From: Chondrinema litorale
GTDB taxonomy: Bacteria; Bacteroidota; Bacteroidia; Cytophagales; Flammeovirgaceae
Direction: 5' to 3'
NCBI RefSeq assembly: GCF_026250525.1
Contig: NZ_CP111043.1
Coordinates: 930,001 to 994,000 of the forward strand
DNA length: 64,000 nucleotides
Shown here: piece by piece, positions 44,638-54,499 of the stretch
Layout: each line of letters begins with the position of its first letter
Position numbering within the stretch: position 1 is the first letter of the stretch
The notes under the pieces: generated by a model
The model's database searches: none
What the model saw: the letters and a program-made list of their open reading frames with translations, nothing else
Told to the model about the DNA's origin: nothing
Made by a program: the position numbers and the translations under genes

Positions 44638-45465
44638 ATGTTACCACTTAACAATATCTTGATCCCTGTTGATTTCACTCATATATCAACACATGCTGTA
44701 AGGCAGGCTAAAGATTTGGCAAGAAGAAGTGGAGCTCATCTCATACTTTTCCATGCCTACCATAGGCCTTTGGTACCTGTAGAGGTAGAACCTGAAGTTG
44801 AAACTTCTTTGATGAAAAAACGCATAAGAGGTATTGATTCCAGATTTAAAGAACTGGAAACTATTATACCAGACCTTAAAGATGTTTCTTTTACATGTCA
44901 TAAAAGTCTGGGAAAAGCTTCTGACAGTATTGCTAAGGCAGTAGAAAAATATAATGTAGATTTAATCTTAATGGGTACAAAAGGTGCTCATGGATTCGAA
45001 GAATTATGGGGTAGCAATGCTGCTAAAGTTGTAGGCAAAGTAGATTGCCCGGTTTTGGTTTTACCAGAAGACACTGATATTTCAAAAATTAAAAAAATTG
45101 GTGTAGCATGCGATTTTAACCAAAAGCGAAATTACGATAATTTTAAAGTTTTGCCTTACCTAGCAAAAGTTTACAATGCTACCGTCAATATCATTTTTGT
45201 TTCATCTAACTCAAAAGATCAATATCCTAAAGAGTTTAAAGATGTTATAAAAATACATAACATGCTCGAAGAAGTATCGCACTCGTTCGATTACATCTAT
45301 CATAAAAATGTAGAAGACGGACTGGTAAATTACTGTAAGAAAAATAAAATTGGATTGCTTACAGTTATCACTAAATCTAAGAGTTTTTTTACTAAACTAT
45401 TTGATGAAAGTTTAACTACTCAAATGGTTTATCATATAGATGTTCCACTTTTAATAATTAAATAG
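44638..45465 (+). CDS. Tandem universal stress protein
   Basis: A 275-residue protein of two Usp folds, residues 1-145 and 150-275. The first has the opening ILIPVDFTHISTHAVRQA and the ATP-loop motif LILMGTKGAHGFEELWGSNA, near the G-x2-G-x9-G(S/N) rule. The second domain lacks the loop, so only one nucleotide site is expected. Such proteins respond to starvation, oxygen or membrane stress. It is transcribed alone and ends in a strong terminator. Confidence 0.94.
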   Translation: MLPLNNILIPVDFTHISTHAVRQAKDLARRSGAHLILFHAYHRPLVPVEVEPEVETSLMKKRIRGIDSRFKELETIIPDLKDVSFTCHKSLGKASDSIAKAVEKYNVDLILMGTKGAHGFEELWGSNAAKVVGKVDCPVLVLPEDTDISKIKKIGVACDFNQKRNYDNFKVLPYLAKVYNATVNIIFVSSNSKDQYPKEFKDVIKIHNMLEEVSHSFDYIYHKNVEDGLVNYCKKNKIGLLTVITKSKSFFTKLFDESLTTQMVYHIDVPLLIIK

Positions 45466-45482
45466 TTCTCCTTTAATTGAAT

Positions 45483-45514
45483 GCCCGGATATGTCACATA
45501 TTCGGGCTTTTTTT
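45483..45514 (+). terminator. Rho-independent terminator of the universal stress gene
   Basis: GCCCGGATATG (45483-45493) pairs with CATATTCGGGC (45497-45507), one G-U, three-base loop, then seven T. Confidence 0.9.
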
Positions 45515-45562
45515 GTGTATTTCACCCGAATGATGGTTGTTAAAAAGTTTCCGAAATACTGC

Positions 45563-46735
45563 TTATAATACCAAATCCCAACCCATTTTTTCTCTAATAA
45601 AAGCAGTGAGTTCTTCGGCATTTTGTTTATGCTGCTCCACATTAGGATGGAAATCGCAACCCAATACTCTTGAAGTTTGCTCTTTTAATGCATAAAACTC
45701 AATATTCTGCTCACCTTTCTCTTTCATTAACCTAATGGCTTCTACAATGTAATTGGTCGAAGTAGTTCTGGCCTTTCTTCTTGCAGGGTAATAGTCGGAA
45801 ATCATCGGACTTTCCAAACAAAAAATACTGGCAGCCGGATAGTATGCTCTTATTTTCTCTAAAAGATTAAAATAGCTTTCCACAAAATACTTCCTTTCTG
45901 GATTACTTCTGGCAAAATCGTTTGTGCCTAAATTTATTACCACCACATCTGGTTGCCATTGAGTAAAATCCCAACAGATACTGTCGTTTTGTGGATATAC
46001 CATATCGTACATTTCTGTCATGGTATATCTAATCGCATCGCTGTAATTTCTATAAATACCCATACCAGAATAAGCCACTGCTCTGTATTCTGCATTTAGT
46101 TTTCTGGCTGTAATGGCGCTGTATGTCATGTAGCCGTTTTGAGTTAAGGAGGTATATTTACATTTGGCACTATCTCCTTCATTACCATAACCACAGGTAA
46201 TAGAGTTGCCAATAAACTCTATCTTTCTCGAAGGGAAACTTGGTGGCGTTACCAGATTTTTGCCTAAATCTAACCTAAAACCTAAAAACTCTGTGCTGCC
46301 TGTTGCTCCTTCTGTTCGCCTAAAAATTTCGATGGTATGCGTAGTATCTGGCAGGTTTTGAGCTACTGTATATAAAATACTGTCTGGTTCGGCACGCAAC
46401 AATTGCGGAAATTGTTCATCTATAAAAACATAGAAATAATTTGCCTGAGGTTCGCCATAGCCATCTTTTATAAACACATGATCTTGTAACATCAACTTAC
46501 AAGATGTACCCCTAAAAGTTGCTTTAATTGTTGAGCCAGTCCAAGCGAATTTGGCAGACAAAGAATCTTCAGAAAAATAAAATCGGCCTGAATAATTAAT
46601 GAGTGAATCAGATGGAGCAATAAATGCATACTCTGGTAATTCTACTCTTTTTTTGCAAGCTGCCATCATTAATACAAATATTAGTATTAAAAATAGAAAT
46701 TGCGAAGAAAAAAATTGATGCTTATTAACCTTCAT
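45563..46735 (-). CDS. SGNH/GDSL esterase lipoprotein (CE2 type)
   Basis: From the ATG at 46735 (MKVNKHQFFSSQFLFLILIF, lipobox MAAC) the protein has 390 residues; the ATG at 46762 would add a non-signal-like peptide. An N-terminal jelly-roll (about 45-165) is followed by the SGNH hydrolase domain: block I GNSITCGYG with the nucleophile Ser, block III INLGTNDFARS, and the Asp-x-x-His of DFHPNVEQH near the end. The two-domain order resembles carbohydrate esterase family 2 acetyl esterases, which de-acetylate plant glycans. No polysaccharide lyase or xylanase is adjacent, so the glycan is unknown. Confidence 0.9.
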   Translation of the reverse strand: MKVNKHQFFSSQFLFLILIFVLMMAACKKRVELPEYAFIAPSDSLINYSGRFYFSEDSLSAKFAWTGSTIKATFRGTSCKLMLQDHVFIKDGYGEPQANYFYVFIDEQFPQLLRAEPDSILYTVAQNLPDTTHTIEIFRRTEGATGSTEFLGFRLDLGKNLVTPPSFPSRKIEFIGNSITCGYGNEGDSAKCKYTSLTQNGYMTYSAITARKLNAEYRAVAYSGMGIYRNYSDAIRYTMTEMYDMVYPQNDSICWDFTQWQPDVVVINLGTNDFARSNPERKYFVESYFNLLEKIRAYYPAASIFCLESPMISDYYPARRKARTTSTNYIVEAIRLMKEKGEQNIEFYALKEQTSRVLGCDFHPNVEQHKQNAEELTAFIREKMGWDLVL

Positions 46736-46871
46736 TCGGCACCAAAAAGAGACAATAGTCATGTAAAAAAGCTAAAAAAATCCGTTAATTAGTGTCTTTA
46801 AAACTCAACGAGTTTCATAAAGAGAAACATCGACTTCATAATTGTATTGTAACCATTAAACAAACAAACTC

Positions 46872-47750
46872 TTGAAACTTAGCATTAACAAAACACTGCT
46901 TGAAAAAATCAGTTCGCCACTACTCGATGAAAAGAAACTCACGCTTTATGTAAAACGTGACGATCTCATACACCCCACTGTTTCTGGTAACAAATGGAGA
47001 AAGCTGAAATATAATTTACAAGAAGCTCAGAAACAAAAACACGATACACTTCTATCTTTTGGAGGCGCTTACTCTAATCACATATATGCTTTGGCAGCAG
47101 CGGGCAAGCTTTTCGGCTTTAAAACAATAGGTATAATTAGAGGAGAGAAAACATTGCCTTTAAACCCTGTATTAGAATTTGCCCAAAAATCTGGAATGCG
47201 TCTGTATTACATTTCGCGCACTGCTTACAGAGATAAATACAACCCAGAACTTATTGGCGAATTTAAAGAAAGGTTTGGTAAGTTTTATTTAGTACCTGAA
47301 GGTGGAACCAATATGTTGGCTGTACAAGGCTGCGAAGAAATTGTAGATGAAATCGATGATATAGATTTTGACTACATCTGCTGTGCAAGTGGTACTGGCG
47401 GAACCATCTCTGGTATTATTACTGGTCTAAATGGGAAACACAAAGCTTTAGGCTTTTCTGCTTTAAAAGGAGGTGAATTTCTAAAAGATGATGTGGGTAA
47501 TTTGGTAAAAGGCTATTGCGGAAAAGACTTCGACAACTGGGATATTATTACAGATTACCACTTTGGCGGTTATGCCAAATCTAAGCCTGAGCTGCTTGAG
47601 TTTATGAAACAGTTTGAAAAAGCCCACAAAATACCTTTAGAATTTATCTATACTGGTAAAATGCTTTATGGGCTTTTTGACTTAATTAAGAAAGATTATT
47701 TTAAAGAAGGACAAACCATTATTGCCGTTCATACGGGTGGAGTTAGATAA
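46872..47750 (+). CDS. ACC deaminase/D-cysteine desulfhydrase family protein
   Basis: A 292-residue PLP enzyme of the tryptophan-synthase-beta fold. Lys41 in SGNKWRKLKYNL is the Schiff-base residue. The phosphate-binding loop is seen in CASGTGGTISGI (about 176-187). The nearest families deaminate 1-aminocyclopropane-1-carboxylate or release sulfide from D-cysteine; the sequence does not settle which, and in Bacteroidota D-cysteine desulfhydrase is the more frequent annotation. The start codon is TTG (46872); no ATG in frame gives the full N-terminus. It converges on the aldose epimerase gene with a 4-base gap. Confidence 0.9.
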   Translation: MKLSINKTLLEKISSPLLDEKKLTLYVKRDDLIHPTVSGNKWRKLKYNLQEAQKQKHDTLLSFGGAYSNHIYALAAAGKLFGFKTIGIIRGEKTLPLNPVLEFAQKSGMRLYYISRTAYRDKYNPELIGEFKERFGKFYLVPEGGTNMLAVQGCEEIVDEIDDIDFDYICCASGTGGTISGIITGLNGKHKALGFSALKGGEFLKDDVGNLVKGYCGKDFDNWDIITDYHFGGYAKSKPELLEFMKQFEKAHKIPLEFIYTGKMLYGLFDLIKKDYFKEGQTIIAVHTGGVR

Positions 47751-47754
47751 AACC

Positions 47755-48639
47755 TTAGCTCTGGAAAATACTTACTTTGTGTTCGCAAGTAAAGGTTTTT
47801 CCTGCTTCTAGTGGTTGCACACCTTCTTTGTTTTTAAAATCGTCTTGCCCAGCAGCATTGTCTGCCATGCCACACCAAGGTTCAATACATACAAAAGGAG
47901 ATTCTCTGTTTTGAGACCATATTCCTAAGTAAGGGAAACCCGAATAATCGAAGCTTAGAATCTTCTTACCAGCTTTGTTTACCAAAGAAACCACTGTTGA
48001 TTTTAGGTCTTTAAAAACCAAAGCATCATCATCAAACAAATCGTCTTTAATCTGTATGGCTGGCGAGTCGCCAAATACCTTTTTAGTTTTGCCATCAAAA
48101 AAGCCATCATCATTTAGTGTATAGCTTTCCGCTGTTTCTACCTGATCGAAAACCACAGAATAATCTGATCTTTTCTCTCCTTCTTCCAATGGGCAATTAA
48201 AACCTGGATGGCCGCCAATAGAGAAATACATCTCAGTAGCATTTGTGTTTTCTACTTCGTAAGCCACAGAAACTGTATCACCCTCAATTGTGTAAATCAT
48301 ATTTACAACAAACTCATAAGGGTAAATCGCTTTGTCTTCTTCTGTGCTGCTATAGCTAAAAGTGATATTATCTGCTTCCTGTTTTTTTACTTCAAACATT
48401 CTATTGCGCACAAAACCATGTTGTTTTAGCTCATAGCTTTTGCCATCTAAGGTATATGTATCGCCAATTAGCTTACCAACAATTGGAAATAAAATACAAG
48501 AATGCCTTCCCCAAAACTCCGGATCAGCCTGCCACATGTATTCCTTTTCTGATTGTTTCCCATAAATACTTGCTAGCTCCGCCCCTTTCAGGTTTATACC
48601 AACTTTCAACTTGTCATTTTCAATAAAGTATTGTTCCAT
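47755..48639 (-). CDS. Aldose 1-epimerase family protein
   Basis: A galactose-mutarotase-fold protein of 294 residues from the ATG at 48639 (an ATG at 48651 adds four residues). Family features are GAELASIYGKQSEKEYMWQ, the substrate loop RHSCILFPIVGKL, the catalytic His in IGGHPGFNCP (about 169) and the catalytic Glu in PFVCIEPWCGMAD. It interconverts alpha and beta anomers of hexoses or hexose-6-phosphates; the short length suits the YeaD-related or general epimerase group. No sugar operon adjoins it. Confidence 0.93.
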   Translation of the reverse strand: MEQYFIENDKLKVGINLKGAELASIYGKQSEKEYMWQADPEFWGRHSCILFPIVGKLIGDTYTLDGKSYELKQHGFVRNRMFEVKKQEADNITFSYSSTEEDKAIYPYEFVVNMIYTIEGDTVSVAYEVENTNATEMYFSIGGHPGFNCPLEEGEKRSDYSVVFDQVETAESYTLNDDGFFDGKTKKVFGDSPAIQIKDDLFDDDALVFKDLKSTVVSLVNKAGKKILSFDYSGFPYLGIWSQNRESPFVCIEPWCGMADNAAGQDDFKNKEGVQPLEAGKTFTCEHKVSIFQS

Positions 48640-48716
48640 TATACCACTCATCAAAAAATATTTTGGAGAATTTTATTAATTATAGAATTTGAGGAAAATT
48701 AAATAAAAATAAAGAC

Positions 48717-49196
48717 ATGAGAAATCTGAAAACTACATTTTTACTGCTTTTACTTTTAGTACCCACCTCTACACTAAAAGCTGTTGATAACCCCAATGAT
48801 GAAGAAAAGGCTGTAATTGAATGTATTGAGACACTTTTTAATGGAATGCGCGCTGGTGATAGTTCTATGGTGAGTCAGGTTTTTCATGCATCTTCTAGGT
48901 TGCAAACAGTTTCTACCAAAACTGGAAAAACAGTATTACGCAACGAGACTATAGCCAATTTTTTAAAAGCCATTGGCACTCCTCACGACATTGTGTGGGA
49001 TGAACGAATCTTAAGCTACGATGTAAAAATAGATGGAGCAATGGCTTCTGTATGGACAGAGTACGATTTTTATGCAGGTGAAAAATTCAGCCATTGTGGA
49101 GTAAATGCATTTCAGCTTTTTAAAGATGATGAAAAAGGTTGGCTAATTACTCAGATAATCGACACAAGAAGAGTAGAAGATTGTAAGAAGGAGTAG
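48717..49196 (+). CDS. Secreted NTF2-like protein
   Basis: A 159-residue protein with a signal peptide (MRNLKTTFLLLLLLVPTSTL, cleaved after KA or before VDN). The rest is an NTF2-like cone: a helical start DDEEKAVIECIETLFNGMRAG, then DSSMVSQVFHASSRL, the strand ASVWTEYDFYAGEKF with HCGVNAFQLF, and closing WLITQIIDTRR. This matches the SnoaL/lumazine-binding-like NTF2 family common as periplasmic proteins of Bacteroidota. Ligand unknown. Divergent from the aldose epimerase gene. Confidence 0.88.
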   Translation: MRNLKTTFLLLLLLVPTSTLKAVDNPNDEEKAVIECIETLFNGMRAGDSSMVSQVFHASSRLQTVSTKTGKTVLRNETIANFLKAIGTPHDIVWDERILSYDVKIDGAMASVWTEYDFYAGEKFSHCGVNAFQLFKDDEKGWLITQIIDTRRVEDCKKE

Positions 49197-49419
49197 ACTA
49201 AAGGCACATATTTATCTTATTATAGCTTAAACTACATCTAAAGTGGGTGTATCTTTCTTCTAGTATTTAATTTTTAACAAAGGACTTTCATTAACATTTA
49301 AAACCCTCTAAGATACAATACCAAAAAATAATTAAATTTTAGAGGTTTTAAAGTGGATTTCATATCGCTTCATTATAAATTAGAAGAATCTAATATGAAA
49401 AGAAACTAACCATAACAAA

Positions 49420-51051
49420 ATGAAACCTCGCTTTGTAATCATTTTTTCAACTTTAATACTCTTCTCCTGCAAAGTTCAACAACTTGACAAATTCACCCTT
49501 GCAGATGTACCAGTAAAAGCACCATTCACCAAAGTAGATACACTTTCTACCAATGACTGGTGGAATAGAAAAACCACAGAAATTATCGATCTAAAAGTCG
49601 ATAGAGACAAAGTAGTTGCATTTGGACTTTATACAGTTGCCAACAATATTTTAAAACTTACGGCTCAGCTTTATCCCTTATACCCTAATGAAACTAGAGA
49701 AGTAAGACTAGAAATAAAAGAAGGTGATTCTTGGAAAGAAATACAAAAGCAAAAAGTAAAAGACTTAGGTTGGGCAGCAGTTTTTAGAGTAGAAAACTGG
49801 GACGACACCAAAGACATTTCCTACAGAATAAGACATGGCAAAAAAGCTTATTTTGAAGGCCTTATAAGAAAAGACCCTATTGATAAAGACGAAATATCAT
49901 TGGCGGCACTTTCGTGCAATTCCAATCAGGATAGAGGCATGAGAGAGAATTATGTAAGCAATATCAATTACCAAAATCCCGACCTAATGTTTTTTGCTGG
50001 TGATCAGTCGTACGATCACACAGAACATACTGCTGCTTGGTTAAAATTTGGCTTGCAGTTTAAAGAAACCTTTAGAAACAGACCTTGTATTTCCATCCCT
50101 GACGACCATGATGTGGGTCACCCTAACCTATGGGGCGAAAGTGGTAAAATTTCTAACAAACCTACTGGCTCAGATGGTGGCTATTATTATCATCACGAAT
50201 ATGTAAAAATGGCAGAAAGGGCACAAACCTCAAACTTGCCGGACCCTTACGATCCAACTCCGGTTAAACAGGGCATTGGTGTATATTATACCAATTATGT
50301 TTTAGGAGGAGTTGATTTTGCCATTATAGAAGATAGAAAATTTAAGTCTGGTCCAGAAGGAAAGATACCTCAGCAAGGTCCAAGACCCGATCATATAAAC
50401 AATCCGAATTACGACCCAGCAACTATTGATGTTGATGGATTAAAATTATTGGGAGACAGGCAATTGCTTTTCCTAAAAGATTGGGCTGGGCAACAAGAAG
50501 ATGTCTCGATGAAGGTTGTTCTCTCACAAACTGGTTTTTGCGGTGGAGCACATTTACATGGCAGTAAAGACAACCGATTGTTTGCAGATTTAGATTCTAA
50601 CGGATGGCCACAAAAAGGCAGAAATAAAGCTTTAGAATTAATTAGAGAAGCCAATGCGGTACATATTGGTGGCGATCAACATTTGGCAACAATTATTAAA
50701 CACGGTATAGAAGAGTTTGAAGATGGCCCTTGGGCATTTGTAGTTCCTGCGAGTGTAAATAACTATTATAGCCGTTGGTGGTGGCCAACTGAAGAAGAAC
50801 TTAAAAACACCAAACCACTCACTAACGAGCTACCTTGGTCTGGAAACTTTTTAGATGGTTTCCACAACAAGATTTCTGTTTATGCTTATGCCAATCCGGA
50901 TGGAGATTCTAATGGTGCTGGTTATGGACTAATAAGGTTTAATAAAAAAGATAAGACTGTAACTTTTGAATGTTGGCCGAGAAATGTAGATGTTACAAAA
51001 ACCGGAGCCAAACAATTTACTGGTTGGCCTTATACAGTAAATCTCAAATAA
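49420..51051 (+). CDS. PhoD-like alkaline phosphatase family lipoprotein
   Basis: A 543-residue exported protein with lipobox LFSC (Cys17). An N-terminal beta domain (about 60-165) precedes a metallophosphatase domain with metal-ligand motifs NPDLMFFAGDQSYDH, IPDDHDVGHPNLWG, SQTGFCGGAHLHG and HIGGDQHLATI. This order is the PhoD/PhoX-type pattern of calcium- or iron-containing phosphatases acting on phosphodiesters or phosphomonoesters outside the cell. The Tyr/Trp-rich C-terminal tail is typical of Bacteroidota members. It is monocistronic with a strong terminator. Confidence 0.9.
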   Translation: MKPRFVIIFSTLILFSCKVQQLDKFTLADVPVKAPFTKVDTLSTNDWWNRKTTEIIDLKVDRDKVVAFGLYTVANNILKLTAQLYPLYPNETREVRLEIKEGDSWKEIQKQKVKDLGWAAVFRVENWDDTKDISYRIRHGKKAYFEGLIRKDPIDKDEISLAALSCNSNQDRGMRENYVSNINYQNPDLMFFAGDQSYDHTEHTAAWLKFGLQFKETFRNRPCISIPDDHDVGHPNLWGESGKISNKPTGSDGGYYYHHEYVKMAERAQTSNLPDPYDPTPVKQGIGVYYTNYVLGGVDFAIIEDRKFKSGPEGKIPQQGPRPDHINNPNYDPATIDVDGLKLLGDRQLLFLKDWAGQQEDVSMKVVLSQTGFCGGAHLHGSKDNRLFADLDSNGWPQKGRNKALELIREANAVHIGGDQHLATIIKHGIEEFEDGPWAFVVPASVNNYYSRWWWPTEEELKNTKPLTNELPWSGNFLDGFHNKISVYAYANPDGDSNGAGYGLIRFNKKDKTVTFECWPRNVDVTKTGAKQFTGWPYTVNLK

Positions 51052-51064
51052 AGAAAAGAACATT

Positions 51065-51097
51065 AAAAGCTCTGTTAAGTCAGAGCTTTTTTATTTT
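51065..51097 (+). terminator. Terminator between convergent genes
   Basis: Ten-base arms AAAAGCTCTG (51065-51074) and CAGAGCTTTT (51081-51090) with a six-base loop, then TT-A-TTTT. It ends the PhoD-like gene; the A-run on its left could let it also act for the convergent transporter gene. Confidence 0.85.
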
Positions 51098-54000
51098 AAT
51101 TGAAGGTACTACCAATCGTAATTTCGTCTTTAAATTTCTTACGCATATCTGTAATCAAGGCATCTTGAGTTCTAATACGATTACACAATACTTGTAAAAT
51201 ACCCTGAGCAACTTCTGGCCTTTGCGACATTAAATCATAAAAAGCATCTTGGTCTAGTCTTAAGAGTAAGGTATCCTTTTCTGCTGTGGCAGAAGCCGAA
51301 CGTGGATTAGAGTCTAATAAACCTAAATCGCCAAAAAAGTCCCTATTTATCAAAGTATTGAGCAAGTAATTTCCGATGTGAATTTTTACCTGTCCTTCGT
51401 AAATAATGTACATACAATCACCCGGATCGCCTTTTTTAAATATTTCATCACCTTCAGAAATACTCACTTCTTTTAAAATTGAAGCAATATCAGAAAGCAC
51501 ACTTTCTGGTGTTTCAGAAAAAATACTGGTACTCTTTAAAATGATTATTTTTTCAATTTCGAGTAATGATTCATCTTGATCTTTCATATAAGTAATTACA
51601 TTTGTGATGTGTTCGGGTGGCATCACATCGGCAAAAATTTCTTCGTAGGTAAATAATCTATCTTGACAAAACTGCTTTACGGTATGTACAGCCGCCTGTT
51701 TTAGGAGCTTATCATCTCCAGTTAAATAGGGATTAAAAGCTTTGAGCAAACTAGGATAAAAGTAGCCAGATAAAGTATATAATGCGGTTGCTTGTGTCCA
51801 ACGAGTAAAATTACTACCTCTTTTAGTCCCCAATAAAATCATTAAAACTACTGTAATTTCATCGAGTAGATTATGGTTGTAAAACCTAGAAAACCTGATG
51901 ATTTTATTGTTGAGTACAGAGTTATCAAACAAAATAGAAATCTTTTCTACAGTTGAATTAGGCAGCATTTTATTGAGTACTTCATAAGATTTTAATTTCT
52001 CATGTTTCTCTATAGAAGCCATAGCTCCCATAATCATTTTGTATTTTTCGTGGTCTTTGGTAAATAGAAACGACACCAGCATTTTGGCGTGTTTTACCCT
52101 TAAAGAAAGCTCTTTTTCTAAAGCTTCTTTTAATAACTCAAAACCTGCTTTGCCTATAATTATCTCTAATGCTGTGTAGAGCCAAAAAACTCTTTTAAAC
52201 AGCACTTCCATTCTATCAGACACATAAAAAACATGATCGTGACTTACAGCATCATAACCAGCAGACTGCAATGCGGTATAAGCTTCAGACTGTAGCTCGA
52301 TCCAATCATAGGTAGTTACCCACCACAAAATCTCAAATGCTTCAGACCCTCCAATTTTTCCACACAGCCTGCATAACCTAATAAAATATACCCCTTTTGA
52401 ACTGCTTGCTTCACCAAAAGCTTCTTTTAAATATGGCAATACAGCTTCTTTATACATTGCCAGTGTTCTTAGAGCTTCGTTATGGAAGTTGTTTTTTTCC
52501 ACCATCTCCAACAAGATCGGAATAAAAGTTTCATCGGTTAACTTTCCTGCTGCTTCAATGGCACTTTTAGTAACCTCACAAGTTTGATGTTGTAGAAACT
52601 TTTGAATGATTGGTGAAAAGCTTTGATCTTTTAACTCTCCAATAATATGGATAGACAATATATTTTCGGACTCACTATCAGACATTGAGAACTTTCTTAT
52701 AGCAGCCTCAGCACGTGTTTTTTCCTCTTCTGTACCATATTGATACATGCAAAACAAAGTTGCCCTACAGATGGCCTCATCATTACTTAGTTCTAAATCT
52801 TTAAAGCGACTTACCAAACCATGATTCAGCGAACAAGCTGCTCTAATAGCTGCTGCCCTTACATTGGCAGAATCATCGTTTTCGATAATATCCAACATAT
52901 CCTCTTCAAAGTCTTTTAGTTCTAGCTCTTCAATCTTATTGATCGCATGAATCTTAACTTCGTCGGATGGATGCTTGATAATAGAATGCAGTTTTTGATA
53001 CAGGTTATCTATATCAAACTTTTGCAAAAACTCTATTGAATAGATCACCTCTTCAGACTTACCAGTTTCTAACTTGGTTTCAAGTACTTCGAGAATTTTC
53101 TTATCCTGTATTACCAGTTCAGAGCCTTTTATGGTTCTAACATCTACTGCTGTTTTAAGAATACCCAGATAACTTCGGTTATAAATAATAATGTTGATGA
53201 TCCATAAAGCAATTGTACCATTTATTAGCCAAGTAATTTGGTTATCGTCTATAATTGAATCTACATCACGAAATAAAAATAGAAATCCACCTGCTAAACC
53301 AACTGCCAATGGTTCAACTACACCCTTCATCAAATTATAACCCTGAAATTTAAACCTAGCTACCAAAGGCTGAAGTAAGGTATAAAACACTGGTCGGTGC
53401 AGTGCATAACGCAGTGATGTAAAAATCAGCGTCATGAAAATTAGATGAGGTAAGAAGTTGTATGTACTATAGAATGGTAGCCATTCTGGAACAAAAAGCG
53501 CCACACCTAAAACCAACATAATAAGTGGCAACACAAACAATGATCTTTTTATACCTATCTCACTTATTACTCTTCTGGAAAAAATCATTTTAGCCACAAA
53601 TGATAATACACTAATGAGGCCGAATAAAATTCCGATAATCCATGCAAGTGATTTCTCTGTATAAAAATACTCTTGTAAGTTACTTAGCAATGCAAAGTCT
53701 AACCAAATGGTGAGTATTATTACAATTATTGTAAGAATGGATAATTCAATAATTGATCTGTTACTTAAAAATCTAGTAACTGCTGGGCCTGTCTTTAGTA
53801 CTTCAATACGGCTTTCTTTATTCTCTTCATAAATTTGCTTGTAGGCATCTTTCTTAATTATTCTTCTAAGAAAAAACCAAGAGGCTACAAATGATAATGC
53901 CGAGAATAACATTAAATCCTGTGCACTACTCCAACTTAATAAAATAGGCACTGAAAAATACCCGATAATCATTCCGGGAAGATCACCGATAGTAAGCCAA

Positions 54001-54440
54001 CCTAAACTCTGCTGTGTAGATCGAGATTGAAACAATATAGTTGCTAGTGCCCAAGACTCGAAACTTGAAAAAAGGTATATAACCCGATAACCAATCACCA
54101 GCAAAAACACATACCATATGTAATCGTAATCTCCTACTCCACCCAGAAAGACTATTACCGAAACAGCAATGAGCAATACGATACCTTGCATTAACCTTTC
54201 GAGCGAGATATATTGCTGAAGGTTAGAATATAGTTGCCCGCCTAAAAGCATAAAGGCAGAAGACAATACGTAGACTAACGGTAGATTTTGAGTTGAAAAT
54301 CTAGCAAGAAATATAACTGTGGCTGTTGTAAAGAAAACGGCTAAACCAAAGCCCTGAAACATATGATGGAAAAAGAAGGACTGCACAAACCAAGTCTCAT
54401 CCGGATTGATGCTAAAAATTTGTGATAGTCGCTTTCTCAT
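51096..54440 (-). CDS. Npt1/Npt2-like transporter fused to HEAT repeats and a cyclic-nucleotide-binding domain
   Basis: A 1114-residue protein of three parts. Residues 1-430 hold about twelve membrane helices, with a distribution resembling ATP/ADP translocase-like (Npt/TLC) and MFS proteins (e.g. FHHMFQGFGLAVFFTTATV, YALHRPVFYTLLQPLVARF). Residues about 440-940 are HEAT-like helical repeats (KIHAINKIEELELKDFEEDM-type units, RAAAIRAACSL, TKSAIEAAGKL). Residues 965-1090 are a cNMP-binding domain with the phosphate-binding cassette FFGDLGLLDSNPRSASATA, which keeps the invariant Arg but has Asp for the usual Glu. It lies just upstream of (and co-directional with nothing else than) the MORN gene, 59 bases away. 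Transport of a nucleotide and cyclic-nucleotide gating are inferences only. Confidence 0.88.
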   Translation of the reverse strand: MRKRLSQIFSINPDETWFVQSFFFHHMFQGFGLAVFFTTATVIFLARFSTQNLPLVYVLSSAFMLLGGQLYSNLQQYISLERLMQGIVLLIAVSVIVFLGGVGDYDYIWYVFLLVIGYRVIYLFSSFESWALATILFQSRSTQQSLGWLTIGDLPGMIIGYFSVPILLSWSSAQDLMLFSALSFVASWFFLRRIIKKDAYKQIYEENKESRIEVLKTGPAVTRFLSNRSIIELSILTIIVIILTIWLDFALLSNLQEYFYTEKSLAWIIGILFGLISVLSFVAKMIFSRRVISEIGIKRSLFVLPLIMLVLGVALFVPEWLPFYSTYNFLPHLIFMTLIFTSLRYALHRPVFYTLLQPLVARFKFQGYNLMKGVVEPLAVGLAGGFLFLFRDVDSIIDDNQITWLINGTIALWIINIIIYNRSYLGILKTAVDVRTIKGSELVIQDKKILEVLETKLETGKSEEVIYSIEFLQKFDIDNLYQKLHSIIKHPSDEVKIHAINKIEELELKDFEEDMLDIIENDDSANVRAAAIRAACSLNHGLVSRFKDLELSNDEAICRATLFCMYQYGTEEEKTRAEAAIRKFSMSDSESENILSIHIIGELKDQSFSPIIQKFLQHQTCEVTKSAIEAAGKLTDETFIPILLEMVEKNNFHNEALRTLAMYKEAVLPYLKEAFGEASSSKGVYFIRLCRLCGKIGGSEAFEILWWVTTYDWIELQSEAYTALQSAGYDAVSHDHVFYVSDRMEVLFKRVFWLYTALEIIIGKAGFELLKEALEKELSLRVKHAKMLVSFLFTKDHEKYKMIMGAMASIEKHEKLKSYEVLNKMLPNSTVEKISILFDNSVLNNKIIRFSRFYNHNLLDEITVVLMILLGTKRGSNFTRWTQATALYTLSGYFYPSLLKAFNPYLTGDDKLLKQAAVHTVKQFCQDRLFTYEEIFADVMPPEHITNVITYMKDQDESLLEIEKIIILKSTSIFSETPESVLSDIASILKEVSISEGDEIFKKGDPGDCMYIIYEGQVKIHIGNYLLNTLINRDFFGDLGLLDSNPRSASATAEKDTLLLRLDQDAFYDLMSQRPEVAQGILQVLCNRIRTQDALITDMRKKFKDEITIGSTFN

Positions 54441-54499
54441 TGTTGATTGTTAGTTTCAGTTTGCCAGATTACAAGATATAAAGTTAAAACATTCTATAT

